Source: Bacteroidales bacterium (GTDB taxonomy: Bacteria; Bacteroidota; Bacteroidia; Bacteroidales; UBA1402). Taken from it: DNA of 64,000 nucleotides. Positions 9,328 to 18,804 of this stretch are shown piece by piece; positions within the stretch are counted from its first letter, which is position 1, and every line of letters starts with the position of its first letter. The notes under the pieces were generated by a model. The model was given only the letters and a program-made list of their open reading frames with translations. It was not told the origin of the DNA and searched no databases. The position numbers and the translations under genes are program-made. The stretch spans positions 124,001 to 188,000 of the forward strand of contig JAFODP010000018.1 of the NCBI GenBank assembly GCA_017380635.1. The letters run 5' to 3'.

Positions 9328-11352
9328 ATGATTAAAAAAGCATTCAAACTGATACTTTTCGCTTTGGCCGCGGCCATTATCGTATATGTTTATCCCCGTG
9401 AAGGCCGTTTCCGTTATCAATTTCAGGAAGGCAAACCCTGGCGCTACGGATTGCTCACCGCGCCCTACAATTTTTCCATTTACAAAGCTGAAGCTCAATT
9501 CGTTGCAGAGCAAGACAGCGCCTTGAAACAATATCATCCTTATTTGCAGCAAAACAGCGAAGTGCTGCCCCAGACTTTGGAAAAACTAGCGGAAGATTAT
9601 CAGCAAGTGCTGCGCATCATGGTGCCGGAAAGATATTTGGAATATCTCAACGAACAACTCAGTCTGATTTATCATGCCGGTATCATTTCGGCCGAAGAAC
9701 TTTCTCAATTGGAAAAAGAAGGCCATCAAACGGTGAGCGTACGCATCGACAATATCGGAGAAACCCGCGACATCACCTCTTTGTTTACGGCTAAAAAAGC
9801 CTACGAAGCGCTTTTGAGCAACCTACCCCGCAACATCAACAAAAACGTACTGATACGCGATTGTCATATCGAAAATTATTTGCACGAAAACTGCGCGTAC
9901 GACAAAACCACCTCGCAACGTGTTAAAGAAGAACTACTTAGCAGCGTTTCACGAACCCAAGGCATGGTACAACGCGGCGAACGCATCATCGACCAGGGCG
10001 AGATTGTGAATCATGAAACTTTCCTAAAACTGGATTCTTTCCGCCGTCAGGCAGAGAAACGCAACGACCAAAGTGGTGGCAATTGGGTACTATTGGGACA
10101 AATTCTTTGGGTAGCTTTAGCCATGTCGATGCTGGCTATTTATCTCTACAAAGTCCGCCCGCAAATCTATGCCAAAACCAGCGACATCGTCTTCATCCTG
10201 ATACTGGTGGTAACGCTTTGCCTGCTCAGTGCCTTGATTATCCGCAACGACCAATTACTGAACATTTACATGGTGCCATTCGCCATCATCACGATATTGG
10301 TTACCACCTTTTTCGATTCGCGCACAGCCTTTTACGCTTACATGATTACCATTCTTATCTGTGCGCCCATTTCGCATTTCCCCTTTGAATTCCTGATGTT
10401 GCAGCTGGCCGTGGGTGTTATCAGCATCCTCACCTTGAAACGACTCACCCAACGCTCTCAGCTCATTTTCAATATCTTGTGGATTTTGGCCATGTATTGC
10501 ATTGCCTACACCAGCATTTCGCTCATGCAGGAAGGCAGCCTCAGCCAGATACAATGGAAAATGTATGTTTCCTTCATCATCAACGCGGTATTGCTTTTCA
10601 GTTCGTATCTGCTTATCTATCTCTTCGAGTGGATGTTCGGCTATATCTCGGATGTTACTTTGGTAGAATTGGCCAATATCAATTCGAAACTGCTGCGTGA
10701 ATTTTCGGAAAGCTGTCCCGGCTCGTTCCAACACTCTCTGCAAGTATCCAACTTGGCTTCGGCCGCTGCGCAATCCATCAACGCAAATGCCCAATTGGTG
10801 CGTACCGGTGCGCTTTACCACGATTTAGGAAAGATGGCTACTCCTTCGTATTACACCGAAAATCAAAGCGATGGAAGCAATCCTCTGTTGAATCTGCCCA
10901 TGGAAGAAGCAGCCAAAATAATTACCGACCACGTGCCCAACGGTTTGAAAATCGCCTCGCAACATCGTCTGCCGAAAGTTATCAAAGACTTTATCCTCAC
11001 CCATCATGGGGCTTCGTCGGCACGCTATTTCTACACCTTATATAAAAATGAGCATCCGGACCAGGAAGTGCCCGAAGGCTTTTTCTATCCCGGCCCGGAT
11101 CCTTTTTCTAAGGAAACGGCTATACTTATGATGGCCGATACCATCGAGGCAGCATCAAGAAGCATGAAAGTTTATTCCGATGAAAGCATTTCCAATTTGG
11201 TGGAATCGCTTATCGATGCTCAATTCAACGAAGGACGTTACAAACATGTACCTATCACTTTCCAGGAATTGGAGCTGATAAAAGAAGTTTTCAAAGATAA
11301 ACTTAGAAGCATCTATCACGCCCGCATCGCCTACCCTAAGGCGAATGCCTGA
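9328..11352 (+). CDS. 7TM-HD family phosphohydrolase (PgpH-like)
   Basis: A 674-residue membrane HD-domain protein related to PgpH-type cyclic-di-AMP phosphodiesterases. An N-terminal signal anchor (residues 5-22) leads into an extracytoplasmic 7TMR-HDED-like region. About seven transmembrane helices follow (about residues 250-450), then a cytoplasmic HD domain with SFQHSLQVSNLA at about 470 and YHDLGKMA at about 495, and TDHVPNGLKIA and ILTHHGA further on. The His/Asp metal ligands are intact, so it should be active. The substrate is inferred from the family. It is divergent from gltX, and its stop abuts the convergent thioredoxin-like gene with no intervening base. Confidence 0.9.
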   Translation: MIKKAFKLILFALAAAIIVYVYPREGRFRYQFQEGKPWRYGLLTAPYNFSIYKAEAQFVAEQDSALKQYHPYLQQNSEVLPQTLEKLAEDYQQVLRIMVPERYLEYLNEQLSLIYHAGIISAEELSQLEKEGHQTVSVRIDNIGETRDITSLFTAKKAYEALLSNLPRNINKNVLIRDCHIENYLHENCAYDKTTSQRVKEELLSSVSRTQGMVQRGERIIDQGEIVNHETFLKLDSFRRQAEKRNDQSGGNWVLLGQILWVALAMSMLAIYLYKVRPQIYAKTSDIVFILILVVTLCLLSALIIRNDQLLNIYMVPFAIITILVTTFFDSRTAFYAYMITILICAPISHFPFEFLMLQLAVGVISILTLKRLTQRSQLIFNILWILAMYCIAYTSISLMQEGSLSQIQWKMYVSFIINAVLLFSSYLLIYLFEWMFGYISDVTLVELANINSKLLREFSESCPGSFQHSLQVSNLASAAAQSINANAQLVRTGALYHDLGKMATPSYYTENQSDGSNPLLNLPMEEAAKIITDHVPNGLKIASQHRLPKVIKDFILTHHGASSARYFYTLYKNEHPDQEVPEGFFYPGPDPFSKETAILMMADTIEAASRSMKVYSDESISNLVESLIDAQFNEGRYKHVPITFQELELIKEVFKDKLRSIYHARIAYPKANA

Positions 11353-12384
11353 TTATTTCTTTTTACCAACATGCTTGGCTACCACTTCTTTCATGTGATC
11401 GCCACGCAAATCACGTTCGATAATGGTGCCGTCGGGGCCAAAAAGAATGATATGAGGAATACCGCCGATACCGTATAAGTCGGTAGGAATGCTTTGTGCA
11501 TCAACAATCTGATTCCAAACGATACCCAATTCTTTGGCAGCTTTCAGAGAAGCTTCGCGCTGATCCCATACAGCCACACCCAAGACGTCGAATTTAGGAC
11601 CATGGTATTTTTGGTAAATTTCAGCAATGATGGGAATTTCTCTACGACAAGGACCACACCAGCTTGCCCAAAAATCCACGAGGATGTATTTGCCTTTGCC
11701 TACATAATCAGACAATTTGGCATCGCTACCATCCAGATTACCTCCGGGAATGGTGAAGTCGGTAAACATCTTGCCGGCCACGGTATTCTTCACAGCTTCA
11801 TTGCGAACAACGAAAGCCTTGATGGGAGCAAAGTTCTTGCTTTCTTCGCTGGCAACAGCCAAAAGTTGATCGAACAAGTCGCCTTTGGGTTGAGCTGCCC
11901 AAAGCGTGAACCACAAAGCATAAGTACCATACAGATTGTCGGCATTGGCTTTCAGAATAGGCAAGGTGAAATCGCTGGCCATTTGTTGCCATTGTTCTTC
12001 GGTGGCAGCAGCCGACATCAAAGTGTACATTTCGGTGAGATAAGTGTGCACCGAGTCGTTCAAAGCGGTACCGCTAACAGCCATCACATCGTGATCTACC
12101 GTCATGTTGCCCTTTTCCAAAATGAAACGAACCGCCGGACGACCAAACTTAATTTGGCAAATGGCATTTTCAGTAGCCTTGCCTCTGAATACGTAGCTAT
12201 CGCCTTTTACTACAGCAGAATCGAGCACATCACCCGTATTCATATCGCTGAGGTACAATACCTGATCGTGCCAAGTTGAATCTGGCAACTGACCGCTGAT
12301 CTGGTACTTAAAACTGCCATTGGCTTGGCAAGAAGTCAAAGTCATCATCAAGATGCCCAAGACGTAAACGATTGATTTTTTCAT
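11353..12384 (-). CDS. TlpA/AhpC-like thioredoxin-fold lipoprotein with DUF4369
   Basis: A 343-residue envelope thiol-disulfide oxidoreductase. Residues 1-18 are a lipoprotein signal peptide with lipobox LTSC; Cys19 would be acylated. Residues about 25-120 form the DUF4369 domain usual in Bacteroidetes TlpA-like proteins. The C-terminal thioredoxin domain carries WASWCGPCRREIP at about residue 242 with both active-site Cys. Likely roles are reductive resolution of periplasmic disulfides or cytochrome maturation; the partner is unknown. It stands alone between a convergent HD gene and the dehydrogenase operon, with no clear -7 element in its 5' region. Confidence 0.88.
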   Translation of the reverse strand: MKKSIVYVLGILMMTLTSCQANGSFKYQISGQLPDSTWHDQVLYLSDMNTGDVLDSAVVKGDSYVFRGKATENAICQIKFGRPAVRFILEKGNMTVDHDVMAVSGTALNDSVHTYLTEMYTLMSAAATEEQWQQMASDFTLPILKANADNLYGTYALWFTLWAAQPKGDLFDQLLAVASEESKNFAPIKAFVVRNEAVKNTVAGKMFTDFTIPGGNLDGSDAKLSDYVGKGKYILVDFWASWCGPCRREIPIIAEIYQKYHGPKFDVLGVAVWDQREASLKAAKELGIVWNQIVDAQSIPTDLYGIGGIPHIILFGPDGTIIERDLRGDHMKEVVAKHVGKKK

Positions 12385-12433
12385 ATTATTTTGATTTAAA
12401 TTATTTGGTTTTCTACAAAAATCGAGCCAAACA

Positions 12434-13414
12434 TCATATCACACGATTCTGCGGACGACCTTCCAAAAAAGCCTTGACATTGTCGGTGGCGATGCGAATC
12501 AAAGTAGCACGCGCCTCTTGCGTAGCCCAAGCAATATGCGGACTGATATAACAATTGGCAGCGCTGAGCAAAGGATTATCTGCTTTGGGCGGTTCCGTAC
12601 TCAAAACATCCACGGCGGCAGCAGCGATTCGACCCTCGTTCAAAGCATCGGCCAAAGCCTGTTCGTCTACCAAAGGACCACGACCACTATTGATGAAAAT
12701 AGCCGTCGGCTTCATCTGAGCCAAACTATCTCGGTTGATAAAGGCGGCGGTTTCTTCGTTAAGCGGGCAATGCAGACTCAGCACATCGCTTTGCGCAAAA
12801 AGCTCATCCTTCGACACTTTAAGCAACTGATGCTGCGACACTTCTTGTGGAAACATTAAAGCCAGTTGCGCTTCGCTTTTCGAGGTGAAAGCCAGCACCT
12901 TCATACCAAAAGCCAAAGCAATGCGCGCCACAGCCGTTCCCGTATTTCCCAAACCGACGATACCCATGCTTTTGCCGGCCAGTTGATGCAAAGTGCCAGC
13001 CGTAAACATAAAGTCGGGCGAATTCACCCAGGCTCCTTGATGCACCATGTCACTGTGACGCTGTATCTGATGCGTGATGTTCAATAAATGAGCAAACACC
13101 GTCTGCGCCACCGAGTAAGTGCTGTAGGCCGGAATATTGGTCACCACGATGCCGCGGGCCTTGGCCGCCTGTAAATCTACCACATTGTAGCCGGTTGCCA
13201 ACACACCTATATACTGAAGCTTAGGCAATTGCGCTATCTTTTCGGCATCGAGAATGGTTTTGTTGGTGAGCACAATTTCGGCATCGGCAGCGCGCGTCAC
13301 CACTTCTTGGGGAAGTGTGCGGGGATAAGTCGCGAGCGGAGCGAGCGACGCCAATTCATCCCAGGACAAATCGCCAGGATTGGCCGTATATGCATCCAAT
13401 ATACAGATTTTCAT
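12434..13414 (-). CDS. D-2-hydroxyacid dehydrogenase (glycerate dehydrogenase-like)
   Basis: NAD-dependent D-isomer-specific 2-hydroxyacid dehydrogenase of 326 residues. The Rossmann motif [13 protein letters not shown] is near residue 155. The catalytic Arg is in [11 protein letters not shown], the Glu in DVLSTEPP and the His in [12 protein letters not shown]. Overall it resembles hydroxypyruvate/glycerate dehydrogenases (HprA-like), but the substrate cannot be fixed from sequence. Its start overlaps the folE stop by 4 bases, so it is translationally coupled as the third gene of a SPOR-folE-dehydrogenase operon. Confidence 0.9.
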   Translation of the reverse strand: MKICILDAYTANPGDLSWDELASLAPLATYPRTLPQEVVTRAADAEIVLTNKTILDAEKIAQLPKLQYIGVLATGYNVVDLQAAKARGIVVTNIPAYSTYSVAQTVFAHLLNITHQIQRHSDMVHQGAWVNSPDFMFTAGTLHQLAGKSMGIVGLGNTGTAVARIALAFGMKVLAFTSKSEAQLALMFPQEVSQHQLLKVSKDELFAQSDVLSLHCPLNEETAAFINRDSLAQMKPTAIFINSGRGPLVDEQALADALNEGRIAAAAVDVLSTEPPKADNPLLSAANCYISPHIAWATQEARATLIRIATDNVKAFLEGRPQNRVI

Positions 13415-14007
13415 CGTTTCTGGATAAGGGTCATGAATTCTTCGCGCGTCTTGGCTTCCTTAAAGATACCGGTAAAATCGGAGGTAACGGTGATAGAGTT
13501 CTGTTTTTCCACGCCACGCATCTGCATACACAAATGTTGCGCCTCAATCACCACCATCACGCCAAGCGGATTCAGCGTTTCCTGAATACATTCCTTGATT
13601 TGCGTGGTCATGCGTTCTTGAATCTGCAAACGACGAGCAAAAATTTCCACCACGCGAGCCACCTTGCTCAAACCGGTAATATGCTTGTTGGGAATATAAG
13701 CCACATGCGCTTTGCCGTAAAAAGGCAACATGTGATGTTCGCAAAGCGAATAAAAATCGATATCCTTCACGATAACCATCTGACGATATTCTTCGTGAAA
13801 CATAGCCGAGCGCAACACTTCCTGCGGATCTTGTTCGTAACCCTTGGTTAGAAACTGCATCGCTTTCGCCACACGAGTAGGCGTCTTGAGCAAACCTTCG
13901 CGCGTGTCGTCTTCGCCCAAGAGCGTGAGTATTGCCTGATAATGTTCGGCCAAAGCCGCTTGTTTTTCCTCGGCCGACATCTTTCCGATTACATCTTTGT
14001 CTATCAT
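13411..14007 (-). CDS. folE: GTP cyclohydrolase I
   Basis: Converts GTP to 7,8-dihydroneopterin triphosphate, the first step of folate and pterin synthesis; cytoplasmic, normally decameric. The 198-residue protein has the zinc and catalytic signature [18 protein letters not shown] at about residue 108 and the later RLQIQERMT and [13 protein letters not shown] motifs, including the second zinc Cys. It overlaps the SPOR-domain gene upstream and the dehydrogenase downstream by 4 bases each, a tight operon on the minus strand. Confidence 0.97.
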   Translation of the reverse strand: MIDKDVIGKMSAEEKQAALAEHYQAILTLLGEDDTREGLLKTPTRVAKAMQFLTKGYEQDPQEVLRSAMFHEEYRQMVIVKDIDFYSLCEHHMLPFYGKAHVAYIPNKHITGLSKVARVVEIFARRLQIQERMTTQIKECIQETLNPLGVMVVIEAQHLCMQMRGVEKQNSITVTSDFTGIFKEAKTREEFMTLIQKR

Positions 14008-14525
14008 AAAGGCAGATTAATGGTTTCTCTGACAATGGACATTTCACGACCAAAGGCGAAAGTTTTTCTGAATTCCACCAATTTGGCATAAGCATCTTCG
14101 TAGGTCTGGAAATCACCTACGCGAACGCGCCAGAAAGGAGCCTGATAACGCACATAAGAAGTCATTTCGGGCAAAGCCTGCTTGATGGCCGTTTCGCGAC
14201 GGAAAGCTTCTGTCTTGGCCGTCTGCTGATTGTTGCTCGAAAAAACCTGAATACGATAACCCATCATCTGCAGACAAGGATGATTGTGCACGATGACAAT
14301 ATTTTCGGGAACATTCACACCGGGCTGACCCAAGAGAGCAAGTATCGCCGAATCCTGCACGAGGGTCACTTTGGCTTGATTTTCCGCCTGTTGCGTCAAA
14401 CTTTCGATAAAAGTGCGCTGCTGCAGACTATCTTCCGGCAAGAGTTCTTGCGAAGGCAACTCCACTTGCGCCGACAAGCCCAAACATGTCATCAAGGCCA
14501 CGATGGCCAGATATAATTTCTTCAT
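14004..14525 (-). CDS. SPOR-domain exported protein
   Basis: A 173-residue exported protein. Residues 1-20 form a Sec signal peptide ending near LSAQ. The C-terminal SPOR domain (about residues 95-170) is recognisable from [34 protein letters not shown] and [15 protein letters not shown] domains bind denuded septal peptidoglycan, so a cell-division or envelope role is inferred. First gene of the SPOR-folE-dehydrogenase operon. A terminator for mdh lies just upstream. Confidence 0.85.
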   Translation of the reverse strand: MKKLYLAIVALMTCLGLSAQVELPSQELLPEDSLQQRTFIESLTQQAENQAKVTLVQDSAILALLGQPGVNVPENIVIVHNHPCLQMMGYRIQVFSSNNQQTAKTEAFRRETAIKQALPEMTSYVRYQAPFWRVRVGDFQTYEDAYAKLVEFRKTFAFGREMSIVRETINLPL

Positions 14526-14542
14526 CGGAATAAAAAAAGATG

Positions 14543-14584
14543 AAAACAGACTCCGCAGGAAATAATTTTCCCGATAGAGTCTGT
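14543..14584 (-). terminator. Intrinsic terminator downstream of mdh
   Basis: Perfect 8-bp arms ACAGACTC (14546-14553) and GAGTCTGT (14577-14584), with an inner GGAAA/TTTCC-type pairing, followed on the minus strand by a short T-run (TTTTCATC). It lies 22 bases past the mdh stop. Confidence 0.7.
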
Positions 14585-14605
14585 CCGTATGATTATCTGC
14601 TAAAA

Positions 14606-15541
14606 TTAGAGCGTTTCCAACACAGCGTTGGTCTTGCGCACAGCTTCAGCACTCTTTTCAAACAAAGCGTTTTCTTCTTCGTTCAATTTGAAGTCGATAA
14701 CTTCTTCCCAACCGTTGCGACCCAAGCGAACAGGAACACCGATACAGATATCGTTCTGACCATATTCACCTTCGAGGTAAACGCAGCAAGGAACAATGCG
14801 CTTTTGGTCGTGCAAAATGCTTTCTACCACGAAGGCAGCAGCAGCACCGGGAGCATACCAAGCAGAAGTACCCAACATTTTGGTCAAGGTAGCACCACCC
14901 ACCATGGTATCGGCAGCAACCTTATCCAAAGTTTCCTTGTCGAGGAACTGGCTAACGGGAACACCCTTGTAAGTAGCCAAACGAGTCAAAGGAATCATGG
15001 TAGTATCACCGTGACCACCAATAACGGTAGCTTCGATGTCGTTGAGGTTAGCACCATTCAAAGCTTCAGACAAATAAGTTTTGAAGCGTGAGCTATCGAG
15101 CGCACCACCCATACCGATAATACGATGACGATCCAAACCGGTAGATTTTACGGTAAGATAAGTCATGGTATCCAGAGGATTGCTCACCATCACCAAGATA
15201 GCATTGGGAGAATATTCCAATACATTGGCAACTACACTCTTAACGATACCGGCATTTACACCGATCAATTCTTCGCGGGTCATACCGGGTTTACGGGGAA
15301 CACCGGAAGTTACCACTACAACATCAGAGTTGGCAGTTTTACTGTAATCGTTGGTAACACCATACAATTTGGTATCCATCGTCAACAAGCAAGAAGCTTG
15401 TTTCATATCCAAAGCTTTGCCTTCGGGAAGACCTTCCTTAATATCGAGCAAAACTACTTCGTCGGCTATTTCTCTACAAGCCAACACATTGGCAGCGGTA
15501 GCACCCACATTGCCTACACCAATAACGGTTACTTTTGACAT
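14606..15541 (-). CDS. mdh: Malate dehydrogenase
   Basis: Interconverts malate and oxaloacetate with NAD(H); in Bacteroidales it belongs to the reductive branch toward succinate and propionate. I set the start at the ATG at 15541 (MSKVTVIGVGNVGATAA), giving 311 residues; the frame stays open upstream, but those 24 residues run into the promoter and repeat region. The GxGxxG NAD loop is at residues 7-14, GVPRKPGMTREEL is the substrate loop, and GGHGDTTM carries the catalytic His. The gene lies alone with a terminator behind it and a repeat array in front. Confidence 0.95.
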   Translation of the reverse strand: MSKVTVIGVGNVGATAANVLACREIADEVVLLDIKEGLPEGKALDMKQASCLLTMDTKLYGVTNDYSKTANSDVVVVTSGVPRKPGMTREELIGVNAGIVKSVVANVLEYSPNAILVMVSNPLDTMTYLTVKSTGLDRHRIIGMGGALDSSRFKTYLSEALNGANLNDIEATVIGGHGDTTMIPLTRLATYKGVPVSQFLDKETLDKVAADTMVGGATLTKMLGTSAWYAPGAAAAFVVESILHDQKRIVPCCVYLEGEYGQNDICIGVPVRLGRNGWEEVIDFKLNEEENALFEKSAEAVRKTNAVLETL

Positions 15542-15579
15542 AATTATTTTAATTAATTGAAATTCCCAAAAATGGACTG

Positions 15580-15587
15580 CAAAGATA
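15580..15587 (-). promoter_or_regulatory. -7 element for mdh inside the last tandem repeat
   Basis: On the minus strand this reads TATCTTTG, a full TAnnTTTG match, 38 bases before the mdh ATG. It sits at the edge of the repeat copy nearest mdh. The corresponding positions in the other two copies are degraded (CTACTTTA and TATCTTTA), so only this copy should be an active promoter. Confidence 0.65.
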
Positions 15588-15805
15588 GTGAAAGGTGAGA
15601 GCAAATAAAACAAGCTTGCTTGATTTTTTTTTTGCCGAACCGCATCCTATCTTCTGTAAAGTAGTGAAAGGTGAGTGCAAATAAAACAAGCTTGCTTGAT
15701 TTTTTTTGCCGAACCGCATCCTATCTTCTGTAAAGATAGTGAAAGGTGAGCGCAAATAAAACAAGCTTGCTTGATTTTTTTTTGCCGAACCGCATCCTAT
15801 CTTCT
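15581..15805. repeat. Three tandem ~75-bp intergenic repeats
   Basis: Units at about 15581-15657, 15658-15731 and 15732-15805 are nearly identical. Each has AAAG(A)TAGTGAAAGGTGAG at the left, a central palindrome CAAGCTTG beside a T-run of 7-9 bases, then GCCGAACCGCATCCTATCTTCT. Unit ends are inverted relative to each other (AAGATAG and CTATCTT). Differences are limited to the T-run length and a few bases. The array fills the gap between the GH105 and mdh genes. Confidence 0.92.
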
Positions 15806-15810
15806 AAAAA

Positions 15811-17043
15811 TCATTTGCCCGCGGCCACCAATTCTTCGTACATCAATGAAGCCCAGATGAATGGACCCACCGCTTTATTGTCGTTGTCGCGAAGAACAGT
15901 TTCGTTGATATAATAATCGAAGGTACCGCTACGCATTTGCTTGCCACCCAAACCGGCGCCGGCGCAACAATCAGTGATAGAGATAGTTCCGTCTTCATTT
16001 ACTTTCACGAAACAATCCACAAACTTGCGATACCAATCCATAGCCTTGAAGGTGTATTTTTCATCCAAAACACCCAACTTGATAGCTTTCAGGAAACCAT
16101 AAACAAACATGATAGAACCGGTCGATTCCAAGTAATTACCTTTACGATGAGGACATTCCAGCACCTGATACCACATTTTGGTTTTATGATCTTGGTATTT
16201 GGGCAAGGTATAAAGATAAATATCCTGGAAAATCTTTACCACTTGGTCGCGGCTTTCACCTTCGGGCAAAAATTCCAAAGCATCGATCATACCCATCACG
16301 TACCAACCCAAGCCGCGGCCCCAACAATGCGCCGACTGACCTGTTTCAGGATTGCACCAGAACATCGATTTGCTTTCGTCCCAACCATGACGATACACTT
16401 GCGTAGCAGGATCGTAGGTATGCTCACCCACTACAATGAACTGACGGGCCACATCTTCGAAATAAGCAGCCTGCTGCTCGGCGGGAATAAACTGATGCAC
16501 ATATTCAGCATAATAAGGAGCGCCCATATACAAACCATCCAACCACATCTGATGCGGATAAACCTGTTTGTGCCAGAAACCGCTGTCTTGCGTACGCGGA
16601 TGCGACATCAACTGAGAAAAGAGCGTATCCATCGCAATTTTATAGCGAGCCTCGCCATGACGTTCGTACATATCGAAAAGCATCTTGCCGGGACAAACAT
16701 GGTCGATATTGTAGTTAGAAAGTTTATAGCTGGTGATGATGCCTTTTTCGTCGATCATCGTGTCGATATAATGCTTGGTGTAGTTCCAGAAACGTTCGTC
16801 GCCGGTGGCGGTGGTCAAGTCCATGAAAGCCAGCATCTCGATACTCGAAGTGTAGTTCCATCTGAGCTTTCCGTTCATTTCATCCAGATAAGTACCGTCG
16901 GGAATACGCTGCATTTCGCTTTCAGCCATCCAAACCGACAAAGGTTTCTGAGGATTATTCCACAATTTTTCCGAAGATTTTTTAGGCTGACAACCCATCA
17001 AAACGAGTGCCGAAAGCGCCAGGATTACATAATTTCTTTTCAT
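15811..17043 (-). CDS. Glycoside hydrolase family 105/88 lipoprotein (unsaturated uronyl hydrolase)
   Basis: Probable unsaturated rhamnogalacturonyl or glucuronyl hydrolase that removes the 4,5-unsaturated uronic acid left by polysaccharide lyases. I choose the ATG at 17043 (MKRNYVILALSALVLMGC), giving a 410-residue lipoprotein with a lipobox before Cys18; the frame is open for 15 more codons upstream without signal-peptide character. QMWLDGLYMGAPYYAEY contains the Asp used by GH105/88 enzymes, and HCWGRGLGWYVMGM matches the (alpha/alpha)6-barrel active site. No lyase gene is near, so the substrate (pectin or another uronate polymer) is open. Confidence 0.88.
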   Translation of the reverse strand: MKRNYVILALSALVLMGCQPKKSSEKLWNNPQKPLSVWMAESEMQRIPDGTYLDEMNGKLRWNYTSSIEMLAFMDLTTATGDERFWNYTKHYIDTMIDEKGIITSYKLSNYNIDHVCPGKMLFDMYERHGEARYKIAMDTLFSQLMSHPRTQDSGFWHKQVYPHQMWLDGLYMGAPYYAEYVHQFIPAEQQAAYFEDVARQFIVVGEHTYDPATQVYRHGWDESKSMFWCNPETGQSAHCWGRGLGWYVMGMIDALEFLPEGESRDQVVKIFQDIYLYTLPKYQDHKTKMWYQVLECPHRKGNYLESTGSIMFVYGFLKAIKLGVLDEKYTFKAMDWYRKFVDCFVKVNEDGTISITDCCAGAGLGGKQMRSGTFDYYINETVLRDNDNKAVGPFIWASLMYEELVAAGK

Positions 17044-17074
17044 TGTCTTAGGTATTTTCTTAGATAATAACGCG

Positions 17075-17082
17075 CAAATATA
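17075..17082 (-). promoter_or_regulatory. -7 element for the GH105 gene
   Basis: TATATTTG on the minus strand, a full TAnnTTTG match, 32 bases before the chosen ATG at 17043. It supports that start rather than the longer frame, because the upstream start codon at 17088 would precede the promoter element. No good -33 TTTG at 19-21 bases. Confidence 0.5.
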
Positions 17083-17132
17083 CAACAAAGAAACGAGCCT
17101 GAATAACAGCCCGAGGAAATATCATCAAAATC

Positions 17133-17163
17133 TTTGCGCAATCGTGGCATTTGGCTACATTTG
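17133..17163 (+). promoter_or_regulatory. Complete Bacteroidetes promoter for the MBL-fold/ThrE operon
   Basis: TTTG at 17133-17136, a 19-base spacer, then TACATTTG at 17156-17163: the textbook arrangement TTTG-N19-TAnnTTTG. Transcription should begin near 17170, just before the ATG at 17189, which rules out the longer in-frame start at 17144. Confidence 0.75.
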
Positions 17164-17188
17164 CGGCGAAAATACCTGTCAGTTTTTC

Positions 17189-18037
17189 ATGAAAGTTTTT
17201 TGCATAGAGAGCGGCTATTTTTCAACCGACGGCGGCGCCATGTTCGGCATTATGTCGCGCAAAATCTGGTCGGGAAAATATCCGGTGGATGATGAGAACC
17301 GTTGTCCGCTGGCCATGCGCTGTTTTTTCATTGATTTTGGCCAACGCAAAGTTATTTTCGACACCGGCGTCGGACAGAAACCCATCGGCATGGATTATTA
17401 TCGCTTTCATCATGTGATAGACATTCGTCAGGCTTTGGCCGAAAAAGGATATCAACCCGAAGACGTCACCGATGTGGTGCTGAGTCATTTGCATTTCGAC
17501 CATTGCGGCGGTTGTACTTTTCTCGATGAAAAGGGCGACATTCAGATTACCTTCCCCAATGCCAAACACTGGACCACGCTGGCGCAATGGCAAAATTCCT
17601 TGCAACCCGGCCCCTGGGAAGGCGACGCTTATCTGCGCGAAAATCTGCAAGCCGTCGATGAAGCAGGTTTGCTGCAAAAACTCGAACTCGACGACGAGGG
17701 CATCGAAATCTTTCCCGGACTGCAACTGAAAAAAGCCCAAGGCCACACCTTCGACCAGTTGGTGGCTTTTGCCCAAACCGATCAGGGCAATTTCTGCATT
17801 TCCGGAGACGTGGTGCCCATGTGTCTGCATATCAATGCCGCTTGCATCGCCGCCATCGACAATCATGCAGCTTTGGCTGTCACGGAAAAAGCCCAGATAC
17901 TGCAAGAAGCCTTCCAACAAAACTGCCACATGGTATTCTATCACGACGCCGTTACCGCTTACGCCAGCCTGCGACAAATGGGCAGACATATTTCGGCGGG
18001 CGTCAAATATCCATCAACCAATCAGACACTCAGATGA
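17189..18037 (+). CDS. Metallo-beta-lactamase-fold hydrolase
   Basis: A 282-residue MBL-fold metal-dependent hydrolase. SHLHFDHCGG at about residue 107 is the HxHxDH zinc signature, GHTFDQLVAF carries the next His, ISGDVVPM the bridging Asp, and FYHD near the C-terminus the last ligand. The layout resembles the lactonase-like (AHL-lactonase/YtnP) subgroup, but the substrate is unknown. The start follows the strong promoter. The stop overlaps the next start as ATGA, so it is translationally coupled to the split exporter genes. Confidence 0.85.
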   Translation: MKVFCIESGYFSTDGGAMFGIMSRKIWSGKYPVDDENRCPLAMRCFFIDFGQRKVIFDTGVGQKPIGMDYYRFHHVIDIRQALAEKGYQPEDVTDVVLSHLHFDHCGGCTFLDEKGDIQITFPNAKHWTTLAQWQNSLQPGPWEGDAYLRENLQAVDEAGLLQKLELDDEGIEIFPGLQLKKAQGHTFDQLVAFAQTDQGNFCISGDVVPMCLHINAACIAAIDNHAALAVTEKAQILQEAFQQNCHMVFYHDAVTAYASLRQMGRHISAGVKYPSTNQTLR

Positions 18038-18804
18038 TAGTCACAGACGAGGCAAAAGCCATGGACTTGGCCTGCATGGCCGGACAGATATTGCTGGAAA
18101 ACGGAGCCGAGCTGTCGCGTGTAGAAGAGACGATGAACCGCATCGCCGACCATTATGGCGTGGAAACCAGACAATTCTACTTGCTCACCAATGGAATCTT
18201 TTCCACCAGCGGCGGACGTTACGCCAAAGTAAATCCCATTCCCGTCAAAGGTTCGCAATTCGATAAAGTGGAGGCCGTCAGCCAATTGTCGCGCGACATC
18301 GTAGCAGGTAAATACAGCATCGAAGAAGCCGTTGAAAAGCTCGAAGAAATCAAGAACATGAAGCGCTTGCCCAAGTGGAAAGTAATTTTGGCAGCCGGTT
18401 TCGGTAGCGCCGCTTTCAGTTTGCTCTTCGGAGGCAATTTCCACGACGCCCTTGTAGCCTTGTTTGCCGGTTGGGCACTTTATATTTTTGTCGCCTTTGT
18501 GGGCAACGCTCATTTATCGAAAATATTCTGCAACAGCGTGGGCAGTTTCATCGCAGCTTTCGTCTGCTTTTTGGGGTTCCATTTCGAAATAGGTCATCAC
18601 CTGAGCCAAATGATTATCGGCGCCGTGATGCCGCTTATTCCCGGGGTTCCCTTCGTGAACGGTATCCGCGACCTGACCAACGGCGATTATCTTTCCGGAC
18701 TGATCCGCATGATGGACGCCATCCTTATTTTTATATGTATAGCTTTCGGTGTCAGCCTTGCGCTGATTATCGGTAACGAGTGTATAGGAGGCGTGGTGTT
18801 ATGA
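18034..18804 (+). CDS. Threonine/serine exporter family, N-terminal-type subunit
   Basis: A 256-residue ThrE-like subunit. Residues about 1-110 are the soluble N-terminal region (ACMAGQILLENGAELSRVEETM, ETRQFYLLTNGIFSTSGG), followed by about five transmembrane segments including the IGAVMPLIPGVPFVNGIRDL motif (part: MPLIPGVPFVNG). It overlaps the MBL gene (ATGA) and the next gene (ATGA). Together the two subunits form what is a single chain in ThrE; export of Thr/Ser or similar small metabolites is inferred. Confidence 0.85.
   Translation: MIVTDEAKAMDLACMAGQILLENGAELSRVEETMNRIADHYGVETRQFYLLTNGIFSTSGGRYAKVNPIPVKGSQFDKVEAVSQLSRDIVAGKYSIEEAVEKLEEIKNMKRLPKWKVILAAGFGSAAFSLLFGGNFHDALVALFAGWALYIFVAFVGNAHLSKIFCNSVGSFIAAFVCFLGFHFEIGHHLSQMIIGAVMPLIPGVPFVNGIRDLTNGDYLSGLIRMMDAILIFICIAFGVSLALIIGNECIGGVVL

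Noticed and set aside
15581..15805. Possible CRISPR array
   Set aside because: Units are contiguous with no unique spacers, the repeat is ~75 bp, and no cas genes are near.
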